Shown: piece after piece, positions 9,572-17,794 of the stretch
Numbering within the stretch: position 1 is the first letter of the stretch
Layout of the letters: every line of letters begins with the position of its first letter
Assembly: GCF_019200975.1 (NCBI RefSeq)
Contig: NZ_JAHTMR010000003.1
Span: forward strand, 506,630-570,629
Length of the DNA: 64,000 nt
DNA from: Pseudomonas sp. PD9R
GTDB lineage: Bacteria > Pseudomonadota > Gammaproteobacteria > Pseudomonadales > Pseudomonadaceae
Direction of reading: 5' to 3'
Translations under genes and position numbers: made by a program
The notes under the pieces: generated by a model
The model's input: only the letters and a program-made list of their open reading frames with translations
Told to the model about the DNA's origin: nothing
Database searches by the model: none

Positions 9572-11227
9572 ATGCCGCTTTTGCGTTTGCCTCACGCCTT
9601 GCTGATTAGCGCACTCACACTGGGTAGCAGCCTGGCCATGGCAGCCAGTACTGACCAGACGCAACCCAATATTCTGCTGATTCTCGCCGACGACCTGGGT
9701 TATTCCGACTTGGGAAGCTACGGTGGCGAAATCAGCACGCCAACACTCGATGCACTGGCTCACGAAGGCATGCAGTTCACCAGCATGTACGCCGCGCCAA
9801 CCTGTTCGATCACGCGCTCGATGCTGATGTCCGGCACCGACAACCACCTCGCCGGGCTTGGCACCATGGCTGAGGCATTGCAGCCTTTTCAACGGGGCAA
9901 ACCGGGTTACGAGGGGTATCTCAACCAGCGCTCTTACTCCATTGCCGAGTTACTCAAAGCGGGTGGCTACAACACCTTGATGGTAGGTAAATGGCATTTG
10001 GGACTGGAACCTGATCAAGGACCGGATCAACGAGGATTCCAGCAGTCTTTCACTTTGCTGGAGGGCGGTGCACCGCACTTCAAACCCTCCAGTGTCGATC
10101 CGGCAAAAATCGAGCAAGTGCACTACCGGGAAAACGGCCAAGCCGTGGAGTTACCGGAGAACTTTTATTCCTCGGACTTCTACACCGACAAGTTGATCAG
10201 CTACCTGCAAAACAGCAAAAAGGACGGCAAGCCATTTTTTGCCTACGCCGCTTTCACTTCACCTCACTGGCCATTGCAAGCCCCCAAGGCGTACCTGGAG
10301 AAGTACCAGGGGCGGTTTGATCAGGGGTATGACAGCGTACGTCTGGCGCGAATCGAGCGGATGAAGAGTCTTGGCCTAATGGCGAACGACGCCGAGCCTG
10401 CGAACCCGCTGCCGGTGAATCCAAAGCTGCCGGGATGGGCCCAGTTGAGCCCTGAGCAGCAGCGTATCGAGGCGCGAAAGATGGAAATCTACGCGGCCAT
10501 GGTCGATAACCTCGACCATAACATCGGTCGACTGATCGATTACCTGCGTCAGAGCGGGCAGTACGACAACACACTGATCGTGTTTATGTCGGATAACGGC
10601 GCGGCGGGGGAGAACCACGCCCAGTTCTATCCGCCGGGTGCGCATACCGATAATAGTTACGCCAACCTTGGGCAGAAAGGTTCACAGATCGACTATGGCT
10701 TGCGCTGGGCCGAGGTCAGTGCTGCACCGTTCCACCTGTTCAAAGGCACCACCGCAGAAGGCGGCATCAGCGTGCCGGCGATTATCCGGATGCCCAAGAC
10801 CCAGCGTCGTCAGGGTGTGGAGCGTGGCATTGTCCGAGTAGATGACCTGGCACCGACCTTTCTGGAACTGGCGGGAATCGCGGTGCCCACCGAAGCGCCA
10901 ACAGGCACGAGCAAACACCCGATTACCGGTAAATCAATGCTGCCGATGCTCGCCGGCAAAGGCAGCCCTCACACCAATGACAGCCTGGCCGGGGAGCTGT
11001 TCGGCAATGCTTATTACCGCGAGGGCAGCCTCAAACTGTTGGGCATGCGACCCCAGGCAGGCTTTGGCGACAACGCGCAGCCATTGCAATGGCAATTGTT
11101 CGACGTGGCGCAAGATCGTGGGGAAACCACTGACCTGGCTGCCTCCCAACCGGATACGGTACAGCGGTTGAAGGAGGCTTGGTTGAAGTATGCCGAGCAG
11201 GTGGGGGTGGTGTTTGCTGCGCATTGA
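9572..11227 (+). CDS. Periplasmic arylsulfatase-like sulfatase with an atypical active-site motif
   Basis: The 551-residue protein has a signal peptide (1-25, AMA-AS) and a type I sulfatase domain. Metal-binding Asp40-Asp41 (LILADDLGYSDLG), MVGKWHLG (about 135), the SPHWP His and FMSDNGAAGE are all present, as in Pseudomonas AtsA (about 536 aa). The residue converted to formylglycine is Cys78 in C78-S-I-T-R82. The usual motif is C-x-P/A-x-R, so Ile80 replaces the Pro or Ala, which could hamper maturation. The gene follows the cyclase gene by 61 bp with an A-rich leader and ends the first gene run. It would release sulfate and an alcohol or phenol from a sulfate ester. Confidence 0.9.
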   Translation: MPLLRLPHALLISALTLGSSLAMAASTDQTQPNILLILADDLGYSDLGSYGGEISTPTLDALAHEGMQFTSMYAAPTCSITRSMLMSGTDNHLAGLGTMAEALQPFQRGKPGYEGYLNQRSYSIAELLKAGGYNTLMVGKWHLGLEPDQGPDQRGFQQSFTLLEGGAPHFKPSSVDPAKIEQVHYRENGQAVELPENFYSSDFYTDKLISYLQNSKKDGKPFFAYAAFTSPHWPLQAPKAYLEKYQGRFDQGYDSVRLARIERMKSLGLMANDAEPANPLPVNPKLPGWAQLSPEQQRIEARKMEIYAAMVDNLDHNIGRLIDYLRQSGQYDNTLIVFMSDNGAAGENHAQFYPPGAHTDNSYANLGQKGSQIDYGLRWAEVSAAPFHLFKGTTAEGGISVPAIIRMPKTQRRQGVERGIVRVDDLAPTFLELAGIAVPTEAPTGTSKHPITGKSMLPMLAGKGSPHTNDSLAGELFGNAYYREGSLKLLGMRPQAGFGDNAQPLQWQLFDVAQDRGETTDLAASQPDTVQRLKEAWLKYAEQVGVVFAAH

Positions 11228-11532
11228 CCTGAGCGCTTAGATGCCCGCGTGAAATTTCGAGGGAGGGCTGCCTTTATGCACTCGGTCAGATGCATGATGG
11301 CAGACACCGTACATGAACCCTTTTTGATCTGCCCATAAATAACATCTCCCAACTCATACAGAGGAATACCCACTAGGGTCTTCCACGGGGTCAATCCAGT
11401 CCCCAGTTGCTTCCATCCGATTGGGCTAAATCAAGTATCGTGAATGTTGTGTTGGTCTTTGGTAAATTCGGCCGACAAACAGACTGCTTGGCACGCAGCT
11501 TCAGATACTGAGCTTTAAATTCGGAAATCTTC
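11228..11532. other. Intergenic region, no gene supported
   Basis: This 305-bp stretch separates the sulfatase from the LacI gene. It is more AT-rich than the flanking genes. It holds a short inverted repeat ATGCA/TGCAT around 11275-11295 and an open minus-strand frame of about 55 codons upstream of the sulfatase 3' end, which has no recognisable family or convincing ribosome binding site. The promoter of the LacI gene should lie in the last 100 bp. I see no clear terminator. Confidence 0.5.
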
Positions 11533-12585
11533 ATGGCAAAGAAATCAATAGCATCCTCCACCGACACATCGGTGACAGCAGCCAAGAAGGGTTCCAGCCT
11601 GACCTTGATCGATGTTGCCAAGGTGGCGGGTGTTTCGCCGATGACCGTTTCCCGGGCATTGCATCGACCGGAATTGGTTACCGAGGATACTCGCGAAAAA
11701 GTTCGTGAAGCCGTGCGTAAGACTGGATATGTACCGAACATGCTGGCCGGGGGATTGGCGAGTAATAAAAGCCGTTTGGTCGCGATTTTCCTCCCGACTA
11801 TCGCGAACTCAATTTTCGCAGACACCGTGCAAGCACTGATGGACCGCCTGACCCAAGCGGGCTACCAAACTCTGCTGGGTCTTACAGGCTACTCCGCCGA
11901 GCAGGAAGAAAACCTGCTTGAAGCTGTTCTTGGTCGGCGTCCGGACGGGATTGTTTTGACTGGCACACTGCACACCGAATCCAGTCGGCTACGCATTGCT
12001 CAGGCCGGTATTCCGGTCGTTGAGGCGTGGGACTTGAGCGAAGCGCCCCTGGATATGCTGGTCGGTTTCTCTCATGAAAAAGTGGGGGAGGAGACCGCAC
12101 GGCATTTGTTGAAAAAGGGCTACAAGCGTTTCTCGGTGGTGACGATCAGTGATCCTCGCGGGCTGCGCCGTTGCAACAGCCTTATCGCGGAGTTGAAGCG
12201 CCACGGCATCGAACAAGTGCCCATGGAAGTGTTGGCGCCGCCAGCCACGCTCGAAGTCGGCAGGGAAGGGCTTCGACGGCTGTTGGAGCAACCAGTTCGA
12301 CCCGACATCGTGGTGTGCAGCTCTGACACAGTGGCACAAGGCGTTTTGGCAGAAGCCGCCAGCCGAGCGATGAATGTGCCCTCTGACCTCGCCGTCATGG
12401 GATTCGGGGATTTGAGCAGCGCGGCACAAGTTTATCCATCGTTGTCGACCGTCAGCGTGGATGGCAAAAACATTGGTCTGCAAGTGGCTCAGGCACTGCT
12501 CGAGCGCTTTGAACAACCCAATGCCAGTCATCATCCTGTGCGAATCGATACAGGCTTCACCCTCATCGACCGCGCCAGTACCTAA
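11533..12585 (+). CDS. LacI/GalR-family transcriptional regulator
   Basis: The 350-residue protein has an N-terminal LacI helix-turn-helix (about residues 19-40; LIDVAKVAGVSPMTVSRALHRP), the hinge helix GYVPNMLAGGLASNKS and a periplasmic-binding-like effector domain to the C terminus. It resembles GntR-type gluconate repressors within the LacI family. The next two genes encode a hexarate-type permease and a talarate/galactarate dehydratase, and two LacI-type palindromes lie in between. It is therefore the likely local repressor, with a sugar acid as inducer. The N-terminal 18 residues before the HTH are a Ser/Lys-rich extension. Confidence 0.92.
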   Translation: MAKKSIASSTDTSVTAAKKGSSLTLIDVAKVAGVSPMTVSRALHRPELVTEDTREKVREAVRKTGYVPNMLAGGLASNKSRLVAIFLPTIANSIFADTVQALMDRLTQAGYQTLLGLTGYSAEQEENLLEAVLGRRPDGIVLTGTLHTESSRLRIAQAGIPVVEAWDLSEAPLDMLVGFSHEKVGEETARHLLKKGYKRFSVVTISDPRGLRRCNSLIAELKRHGIEQVPMEVLAPPATLEVGREGLRRLLEQPVRPDIVVCSSDTVAQGVLAEAASRAMNVPSDLAVMGFGDLSSAAQVYPSLSTVSVDGKNIGLQVAQALLERFEQPNASHHPVRIDTGFTLIDRAST

Positions 12586-12622
12586 CCTGAAAAATCTCTT
12601 TTACCGACAAACGCACGGTTGA

Positions 12623-12638
12623 ATGATTGCGCAATCAG
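12623..12638. promoter_or_regulatory. LacI-type operator 1 (15/16 palindrome)
   Basis: ATGATTGCGCAATCAG matches the perfect operator 2 in 15 of 16 positions and has the central CpG typical of LacI-family sites. It is 38 bp after the lacI-type stop codon and 144 bp before the permease start. It is probably bound by the product of the upstream regulator gene. Confidence 0.72.
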
Positions 12639-12652
12639 TGTAATATCGGCTC

Positions 12653-12679
12653 AAAGGCTCTATCGACGGGGCCTTTTTT
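12653..12679 (+). terminator. Rho-independent terminator after the LacI gene
   Basis: AAAGGCTC pairs with GGGGCCTTT (one T-G pair) around an 8-base loop, followed by a run of six T. It lies between the two operators, so it would end transcripts from the regulator gene or attenuate transcripts starting at operator 1. Confidence 0.72.
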
Positions 12680-12689
12680 AGCAACCCAC

Positions 12690-12705
12690 ATGATTGCGCA
12701 ATCAT
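12690..12705. promoter_or_regulatory. LacI-type operator 2 (perfect 16-bp palindrome)
   Basis: ATGATTGCGCAATCAT is a perfect palindrome with a central CpG. It lies 67 bp (centre to centre) from operator 1, compatible with looping by a tetrameric or paired LacI-family repressor. The permease start codon is 76 bp downstream. Confidence 0.8.
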
Positions 12706-12781
12706 TGCCCGATCAAGCCGCTATCAGGAGCTGCAAGGGCCACAAGGATTCATTGCTGTACTCACAATAAGGAAAATAATA

Positions 12782-14155
12782 GTGATCAACCCTACGCAAG
12801 CGGTAGCGAAGACGAACGTCCGCTATCTAATCCTCGTGATGATTTTCATCGTCACAGTTTTCAACTACGTTGACCGGGCGACGCTGTCCATTGCGGCCCC
12901 CAGCATGCGCACTGATCTTGGCTTCGATGCCATGACCATGGGCATCGCCTTCTCGGCATTCGGCTGGGCGTACACATCGATGCAACTGCCTGGCGGCATT
13001 ATCCTCGATCGATTTGGCTCTCGAGTCGTTCTCGGGATGAGCCTCATCATCTGGTCGGTTTTTACCTTTCTGCAAGGCTACGTTGACCTGTTCAGTTCGG
13101 CCTTTCTCGCGCTGTTTGTTTTGCGCTTCATGATGGGTGTTGCTGAAGCACCTGCGTTCCCCGCCAATAACCGTTTGACCGTTATGTGGTTCCCGCGCCA
13201 CGAACGTGGTTTGGCCACGGCGGTGTTCCAGTCCGCTCAGTATTTTGCCCTGGCCGCCTTCACTCCCTTGATGGTCTGGCTGGTCAGCACCTGGGGTTGG
13301 CAGCACGTGTTTTGGGTGACAGGTGGCGCCGGTATCCTGATTGGTTTTATGTGGTTCCGGATGGTTCAGGAACCACGCAAAGACAAGCGTGCCAATCAGG
13401 CTGAGATCGACTACATCGAAGCTGGAGGTGGCCTGCCAACTATCGGTGACGTGAAAACGCCATTTAGTTGGAAGCGCATGAAGGCCATCGGTGGCAATCG
13501 CATGATGGCAGGCATCTATCTTGGGCAGTTTTGCCTGACGTCGATTACCTGGTTTTTCCTGACCTGGTTCCCGACCTACCTGATCGAAGCCAAAGGCATG
13601 ACCATGCTGAAAGTTGGTCTGGTCGCAGCCATTCCACCTATCGCCGGGTGCCTGGGTGGCATGATCGGCGGCGTCTGGTCGGATTGGATGCTACGCAAAG
13701 GCTTCAGCCTCACCGCAGCCCGCAAGACCCCCATCATCTGTGGCTTGTTGCTCTCCAGTAGCATCATGGTCGCGAACTACACCCAATCGATCACCTTGGT
13801 GATTCTGGTGATGTCCGTCGCCTTCTTCGCCAAAGGCGTGGGCAACCTGGGCTGGTGCATTGTCGGTGACGTGTCCCCGGCGCGGGCCATGGGGGTCAGC
13901 GGCGCTATGTTCAACTTCTGCGGCAACCTCGCCAGCATTGTTACGCCTATTGCCATCGGCGTAATGATCAACCAGTTGGGATCCTTCGATGTCGCGCTGA
14001 TGTATGTCGCGGGTATGGGATTGCTCGGCGCGTTTTCCTACCTGTTTATCGTCGGGCCACTCAAGCGCCTGCAACTTGATGATTTTGAAGAACTACCGGT
14101 CAACCCTGTCGAAGGCGCTCCGGTGAACACTCAGTTTTCAAATCCACGTACCTGA
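12782..14155 (+). CDS. MFS permease, ACS (hexarate/anion:cation symporter) type
   Basis: The 457-residue protein has 12 predicted helices. The N-terminal signature FNYVDRATLSIAAPSM (residues 21-36) is typical of the anion:cation symporter subfamily that includes the D-glucarate/galactarate permeases GudP and GarP. The start is a GTG preceded by AAGGAAA. It is followed 37 bp later by a talarate/galactarate dehydratase gene and preceded by two LacI-type operators, so it most likely imports the same hexarate. Co-transcription with the dehydratase is expected. Confidence 0.87.
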   Translation: MINPTQAVAKTNVRYLILVMIFIVTVFNYVDRATLSIAAPSMRTDLGFDAMTMGIAFSAFGWAYTSMQLPGGIILDRFGSRVVLGMSLIIWSVFTFLQGYVDLFSSAFLALFVLRFMMGVAEAPAFPANNRLTVMWFPRHERGLATAVFQSAQYFALAAFTPLMVWLVSTWGWQHVFWVTGGAGILIGFMWFRMVQEPRKDKRANQAEIDYIEAGGGLPTIGDVKTPFSWKRMKAIGGNRMMAGIYLGQFCLTSITWFFLTWFPTYLIEAKGMTMLKVGLVAAIPPIAGCLGGMIGGVWSDWMLRKGFSLTAARKTPIICGLLLSSSIMVANYTQSITLVILVMSVAFFAKGVGNLGWCIVGDVSPARAMGVSGAMFNFCGNLASIVTPIAIGVMINQLGSFDVALMYVAGMGLLGAFSYLFIVGPLKRLQLDDFEELPVNPVEGAPVNTQFSNPRT

Positions 14156-14192
14156 TCTCTTTCAAGACCTCATCACTGTTAAGGAGAGCTCC

Positions 14193-15353
14193 ATGCTCGC
14201 ACAACAAGAACCTATCAAATCCTCCGACGATGATCGCATTGCATGGGTTCGGGTCTCTTCGGTATTTTTGCCTCTGGCCAATCCCATAAGCGATGCCAAG
14301 GTGCTAACGGGACGGCAAAAGCCGATGACCGAGATCGCGATCCTGTTCGCGGAAATCGAAACCATCGATGGTCACCGTGGCCTTGGTTTCAGCTACTCCA
14401 AGCGTGCAGGCGGGCCGGGTCAATTCGCCCACGCAAAGGAAATCGCTCCGGCGTTGATCGGGGAAAACCCGAGTGACATTTCCAAGCTTTGGACAAAGCT
14501 GTGCTGGGCTGGCGCATCCGTAGGCCGTAGCGGCATGTCGACTCAGGCCATCGGTGCCTTCGACGTGGCGCTGTGGGATTTGAAAGCCAAGCGCGCCAAC
14601 TTGTCACTGGCCCGATTGCTCGGTGCTCAACGTGATTCCGTACGCTGCTACAACACCTCAGGTGGTTTCCTTCACACGCCGCTTGATCAGTTGATGAAGA
14701 ACACCGACCTGTCCCGTGAGAAGGGCATTGGTGGTATCAAACTTAAAGTCGGGCAGCCGGATTGTGCCATCGATATTGAGCGTGTGAGCACCGTGCGCAA
14801 GCACCTGGGGGACAACTTCCCTCTAATGGTTGATGCCAACCAGCAATGGGATCGCCCGACTGCGCAGCGCATGTGCCGCCAGTTCGAAGAGTACAACCTG
14901 ATCTGGATTGAAGAGCCGCTGGACTGCTATGACGCCGAGGGCCACGCCGCGTTGGCACAACAATTCGATACGCCGATCGCCACGGGTGAAATGCTCACCA
15001 GCGTTGCCGAGCACGCCGAGTTTATCAAGCTGCGCGGCGCTGACTTCTTGATGCCCGATGCACCACGAGTAGGCGGTATTACCCCTTACCTGAAGGTCGC
15101 CTCAATGGCCGAGCAAGCGGGACTCATGTTGGCACCGCACTTTGCCATGGAGTTGCACGTTCACTTGGCGGCCGCATACCCCACCGAACCGTGGGTCGAA
15201 CATTTCGAATGGCTTGAGCCGCTCTTCAATGAGCGCCTGGAAACGCGCGACGGCCGCATGCTGGTTCCCACACGTCCTGGTTTGGGGCTGACACTCAGCG
15301 AGCAAGTAAAACCGTGGACCGCGCAAGAAGCCGAGGTGGGCACTCGTCCTTGA
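14193..15353 (+). CDS. Enolase-superfamily sugar acid dehydratase, L-talarate/galactarate dehydratase type
   Basis: The 386-residue protein has the mandelate-racemase/muconate-lactonising fold. The catalytic KLKVG motif has Lys183 and Lys185; metal ligands are Asp214, Glu240 (IWIEEP) and Glu266 (ATGEM), and the general base is His316 (APHFAMELH). The N-terminal capping domain and the motif GFSYSKRAGGPGQ resemble L-talarate/galactarate dehydratase (about 398 aa). The product would be 5-keto-4-deoxy-glucarate. It is not a CatB-type muconate cycloisomerase and so does not complete the catechol route encoded further right. It is expressed with the permease under LacI control, by inference. Confidence 0.87.
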   Translation: MLAQQEPIKSSDDDRIAWVRVSSVFLPLANPISDAKVLTGRQKPMTEIAILFAEIETIDGHRGLGFSYSKRAGGPGQFAHAKEIAPALIGENPSDISKLWTKLCWAGASVGRSGMSTQAIGAFDVALWDLKAKRANLSLARLLGAQRDSVRCYNTSGGFLHTPLDQLMKNTDLSREKGIGGIKLKVGQPDCAIDIERVSTVRKHLGDNFPLMVDANQQWDRPTAQRMCRQFEEYNLIWIEEPLDCYDAEGHAALAQQFDTPIATGEMLTSVAEHAEFIKLRGADFLMPDAPRVGGITPYLKVASMAEQAGLMLAPHFAMELHVHLAAAYPTEPWVEHFEWLEPLFNERLETRDGRMLVPTRPGLGLTLSEQVKPWTAQEAEVGTRP

Positions 15354-15362
15354 AGAACCTTT

Positions 15363-15400
15363 GGTCGCCCGGTGTGTATTGCACATCGGGCGGCCGTTTT
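15363..15400 (+). terminator. Rho-independent terminator after the dehydratase gene
   Basis: GGTCGCCCG pairs with CGGGCGGCC (one T-G pair), and the stem extends through GTG/CAC around a short loop. It is followed by GTTTT. It begins 9 bp after the dehydratase stop codon. Confidence 0.8.
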
Positions 15401-15694
15401 AATCCGTATGCTTTCGTGCTCTCAACCACCTGAAGAAACATCTGCGAAAGGGAAGCTATCCCTGCTTCTTTACATGAAAAAGGGCATGTCCAACTGAAGT
15501 GTCCTGTCTGGCAGATCGACAAAAAATACAAACCACAATTGTGGTCAAGTCAAAGACTTCCTCTTGCAACAACTCATCGCCAAGGCCGGCGAAACAGAAG
15601 AGTCATTCAAAAGTTTCGCAGTATTATTCAATACATTGTTCGCTAAACCCTCTGAAACTGGCCTCTCAAAAATAACAACAGTTAGGAGGAAGTC
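15401..15694. promoter_or_regulatory. Intergenic region with a 14-bp palindrome upstream of the exported cupin
   Basis: This region carries the perfect palindrome ACCACAATTGTGGT at 15532-15545, about 150 bp before the cupin start. It also has an A-rich leader (AAAAATAACAACAG) and a strong ribosome binding site TAGGAGGA just upstream of the ATG at 15695. The palindrome differs from the LacI-type operators of the neighbouring unit, so another regulator may be involved. No gene was found in it. Confidence 0.5.
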
Positions 15695-16153
15695 ATGAAG
15701 GTACTCAATATCTGCGCCAGCCTGCTTGTCCTTGCGACCACGTTCGCCAGCGTCGCACACGCGGCGGACAAACCAGAAATCAAGGCAAAAGTTGCATTGC
15801 AGGAGAGCGCTTCGTGGGACGGGACGCCTTATGAGTCTTACCCCAAGGGGCAGCCGCAACTCACGATACTGGAAATAACCATACCTCCCCACACGGCATT
15901 GCCTTGGCATCACCATCCCGTTCCGAATGCGGCCTACGTGGTGTCAGGGGAATTGACGATCGAGGACAGGCTATCGGGGACACGGCATAAGGTGGAAGCC
16001 GGGCAAGCATTCGCTGAGTCGGTGGGCGCCAGCCATCGCGGCGTAACCGGCGATCAGGCGGCCGTCGTGATAGTGACCTATTCGGGTGTCGAGGGCATCC
16101 CTCTGTCTGTTCCCGACAAAGGCGAAAAAGCCGAATTCGAACACGTCGAATAA
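15695..16153 (+). CDS. Exported cupin-domain protein
   Basis: The 152-residue protein has a signal peptide (1-24, AHA-AD) and a single cupin barrel. Motif 1 is LPWHHHPVPNAAYVVSGE (three consecutive His then Glu) and motif 2 is GQAFAESVGASHRG. These residues fit a divalent metal site in the periplasm. It stands alone between a terminator and a hairpin, so it is probably monocistronic. Periplasmic cupins of this kind are common in Pseudomonas and mostly uncharacterised; a role in handling a sugar acid or aromatic compound is only a guess. Confidence 0.83.
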   Translation: MKVLNICASLLVLATTFASVAHAADKPEIKAKVALQESASWDGTPYESYPKGQPQLTILEITIPPHTALPWHHHPVPNAAYVVSGELTIEDRLSGTRHKVEAGQAFAESVGASHRGVTGDQAAVVIVTYSGVEGIPLSVPDKGEKAEFEHVE

Positions 16154-16169
16154 ACTGCCAGGTGGATGC

Positions 16170-16198
16170 GCCGCAAGGCCGGTTGTGCACCTTGCGGC
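16170..16198. terminator. Hairpin between convergent genes
   Basis: GCCGCAAGG pairs perfectly with CCTTGCGGC around an 11-base loop, followed on the plus strand by CGTTTCG. It lies between the exported cupin (plus) and the porin (minus). The T run is weak, so termination is plausible but not certain. Confidence 0.55.
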
Positions 16199-16238
16199 CG
16201 TTTCGCCGTTTCATCGCGCCAACATGCCGCGTGCTCGA

Positions 16239-17579
16239 CTAGAACACCTTGATCGGTACATTGACGATAAGCCTGAATTCATCGAGATTGCCTTCCAGTT
16301 GATATTCACTGGCACGGTGCGAAGAATAACTGGTGATCAGACTGATGTTCTTGAAGGTGCCCGATTGCACTGTGTAGCTGGCATTGGCGCCCACTTCATA
16401 GTGGCTTTCACCGCGCTGCTTGAGTACCGAGTTGTAGATGCCGTTCGGGCCACCGTCGTAATGACTGCCGTCGATGCCCATGCCCTTGATGTACCAGAGC
16501 GTTGTCTTGAAACCAGGTAGACCATAGGCGACCCAATCGTTGTTGTAGAACACCCCGATCGAGCGCTCATTGGGGCCGTTGAAGAAGGACATCATGGTAT
16601 TGGGCAGGCTGATGGCATTGGATTCGTAGGGATAATCAAAATACTCGTCACCCTTGATTTGTTGCAGGCCTATCTTCAGCGAGTGGTTGCGCCATTGGGG
16701 AGTGATACTTACACCGTAGGCCTGCTGGTCGATTTTTCCGCCGATTTCGCGGCCACTGGACTGGGTGTTATAGGCGTCCAGTTGCACATCTACGTTCACC
16801 GATCCCCAGTTGGTTTTCTTGCCCAGGCCCAAATATTCGCGATCCCAGATGTCGTCGAAGCGAGAGACATAGGCGCTGCTGCGCCAGCCACCGGCAGAGA
16901 TATAGTCGGCCCCGGCGTAAGCGTTGAAGTCACTGGTGACCAGGGGCGAACCGTAAGTGGGAGTCAGGTCCTGGCTTCCGGCCCCAGTCCGCGGCGAGCC
17001 CTTGTCGAAGTAGCCAGACTTGATCGTTAACCCTTCGATGTCACGACTTTCCAGGGATATCCCATTGAAAGTTGAAGGCAATGTACGGGTGTCGGTGTAG
17101 GACATCATCGGTGTCCTGACTTGCTGCCTGCCAATCTTGAGCAGTGTGTCGGCGACCTTGAACTTCAGCGTCGCGATGCCGAGTTTGCTCCAGTCATCAA
17201 CCACATCGCCGTCCTGGTTGACCATCAATCGATTACTGCCGCCTGCCGCCGCTGTTCGGCTGCGCTCCAGCGCCACTGCGGAAAAGGTCGAAAGATCCAG
17301 CCCAAACTTCACCGGTCCCTCAGTGAAGCCAGAGACGAAGTCGAGTCTGACGCCTTCCAGCCAGGCAGTACGGTCACGCAGCTTGCGTACACCCTCTGGT
17401 GTCTGCAGTTTGAAGTAAGTGGCTCTGTGGCCGACTTCATGTGAGTACCATTGACGGGTATTGAGCGTCAGTGAACTGTCTTCCAGAAAGCCCTGTTCCT
17501 GGGCATTGACGGGGGAACTAGAAATAGCGGCCGCCAGCGAGCCGACCTTGAAGAGCGCCAAATTAACTTTGCGATACAT
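16239..17579 (-). CDS. OprD-family outer-membrane porin
   Basis: The 446-residue protein has a signal peptide (about 1-26, VNA-QE) followed by the OprD start motif GFLEDSSLTLNTRQWY. The repeated beta-strand pattern and final Phe (IVNVPIKVF) match 18-stranded substrate-specific Pseudomonas porins. Members take up basic amino acids or carboxylates such as vanillate, benzoate and pyroglutamate. It is on the same strand as, and 215 bp after, the M20 hydrolase gene, so it may feed that module. Its leader carries AAAAACAACAACAGG, a likely Hfq/Crc target. The exact substrate cannot be read from sequence. Confidence 0.92.
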   Translation of the reverse strand: MYRKVNLALFKVGSLAAAISSSPVNAQEQGFLEDSSLTLNTRQWYSHEVGHRATYFKLQTPEGVRKLRDRTAWLEGVRLDFVSGFTEGPVKFGLDLSTFSAVALERSRTAAAGGSNRLMVNQDGDVVDDWSKLGIATLKFKVADTLLKIGRQQVRTPMMSYTDTRTLPSTFNGISLESRDIEGLTIKSGYFDKGSPRTGAGSQDLTPTYGSPLVTSDFNAYAGADYISAGGWRSSAYVSRFDDIWDREYLGLGKKTNWGSVNVDVQLDAYNTQSSGREIGGKIDQQAYGVSITPQWRNHSLKIGLQQIKGDEYFDYPYESNAISLPNTMMSFFNGPNERSIGVFYNNDWVAYGLPGFKTTLWYIKGMGIDGSHYDGGPNGIYNSVLKQRGESHYEVGANASYTVQSGTFKNISLITSYSSHRASEYQLEGNLDEFRLIVNVPIKVF

Positions 17580-17590
17580 AGACTTTGCCT

Positions 17591-17603
17591 GTTGTTGTTT
17601 TTA
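17591..17603 (-). promoter_or_regulatory. A-rich CAA-repeat leader (Hfq/Crc-type site) of the porin gene
   Basis: On the minus strand the leader reads TAAAAACAACAAC about 10 bases before the start codon. Pseudomonas Hfq/Crc catabolite repression acts on AANAANAA-type motifs near start codons. This is a motif match only. Confidence 0.5.
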
Positions 17604-17794
17604 GGGCAGATAAGAAAAAAGTCGCCGAGTCATCGTTATGAATAGTTATTGCGCGGGCAGGGCGTCGCCCGACTTGTCCACCAGACCGCGGGCGGCCTGA
17701 TGGTGGTCGTTCAGATAATTAGTTGCCGATTTAGCGGCTCGGGCACTTGGAAGTCATCAAACAGCAATGAAGTTGTATGCCGGAGCCTGCGGCA

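Noticed and set aside
14193..15353. Muconate cycloisomerase (CatB) as function of the enolase-superfamily gene, which would complete the catechol route
   Set aside because: The sequence fits the talarate/galactarate dehydratase group (KLKVG with His316 base, GFSYSKRAGG cap) and the context is a hexarate permease.
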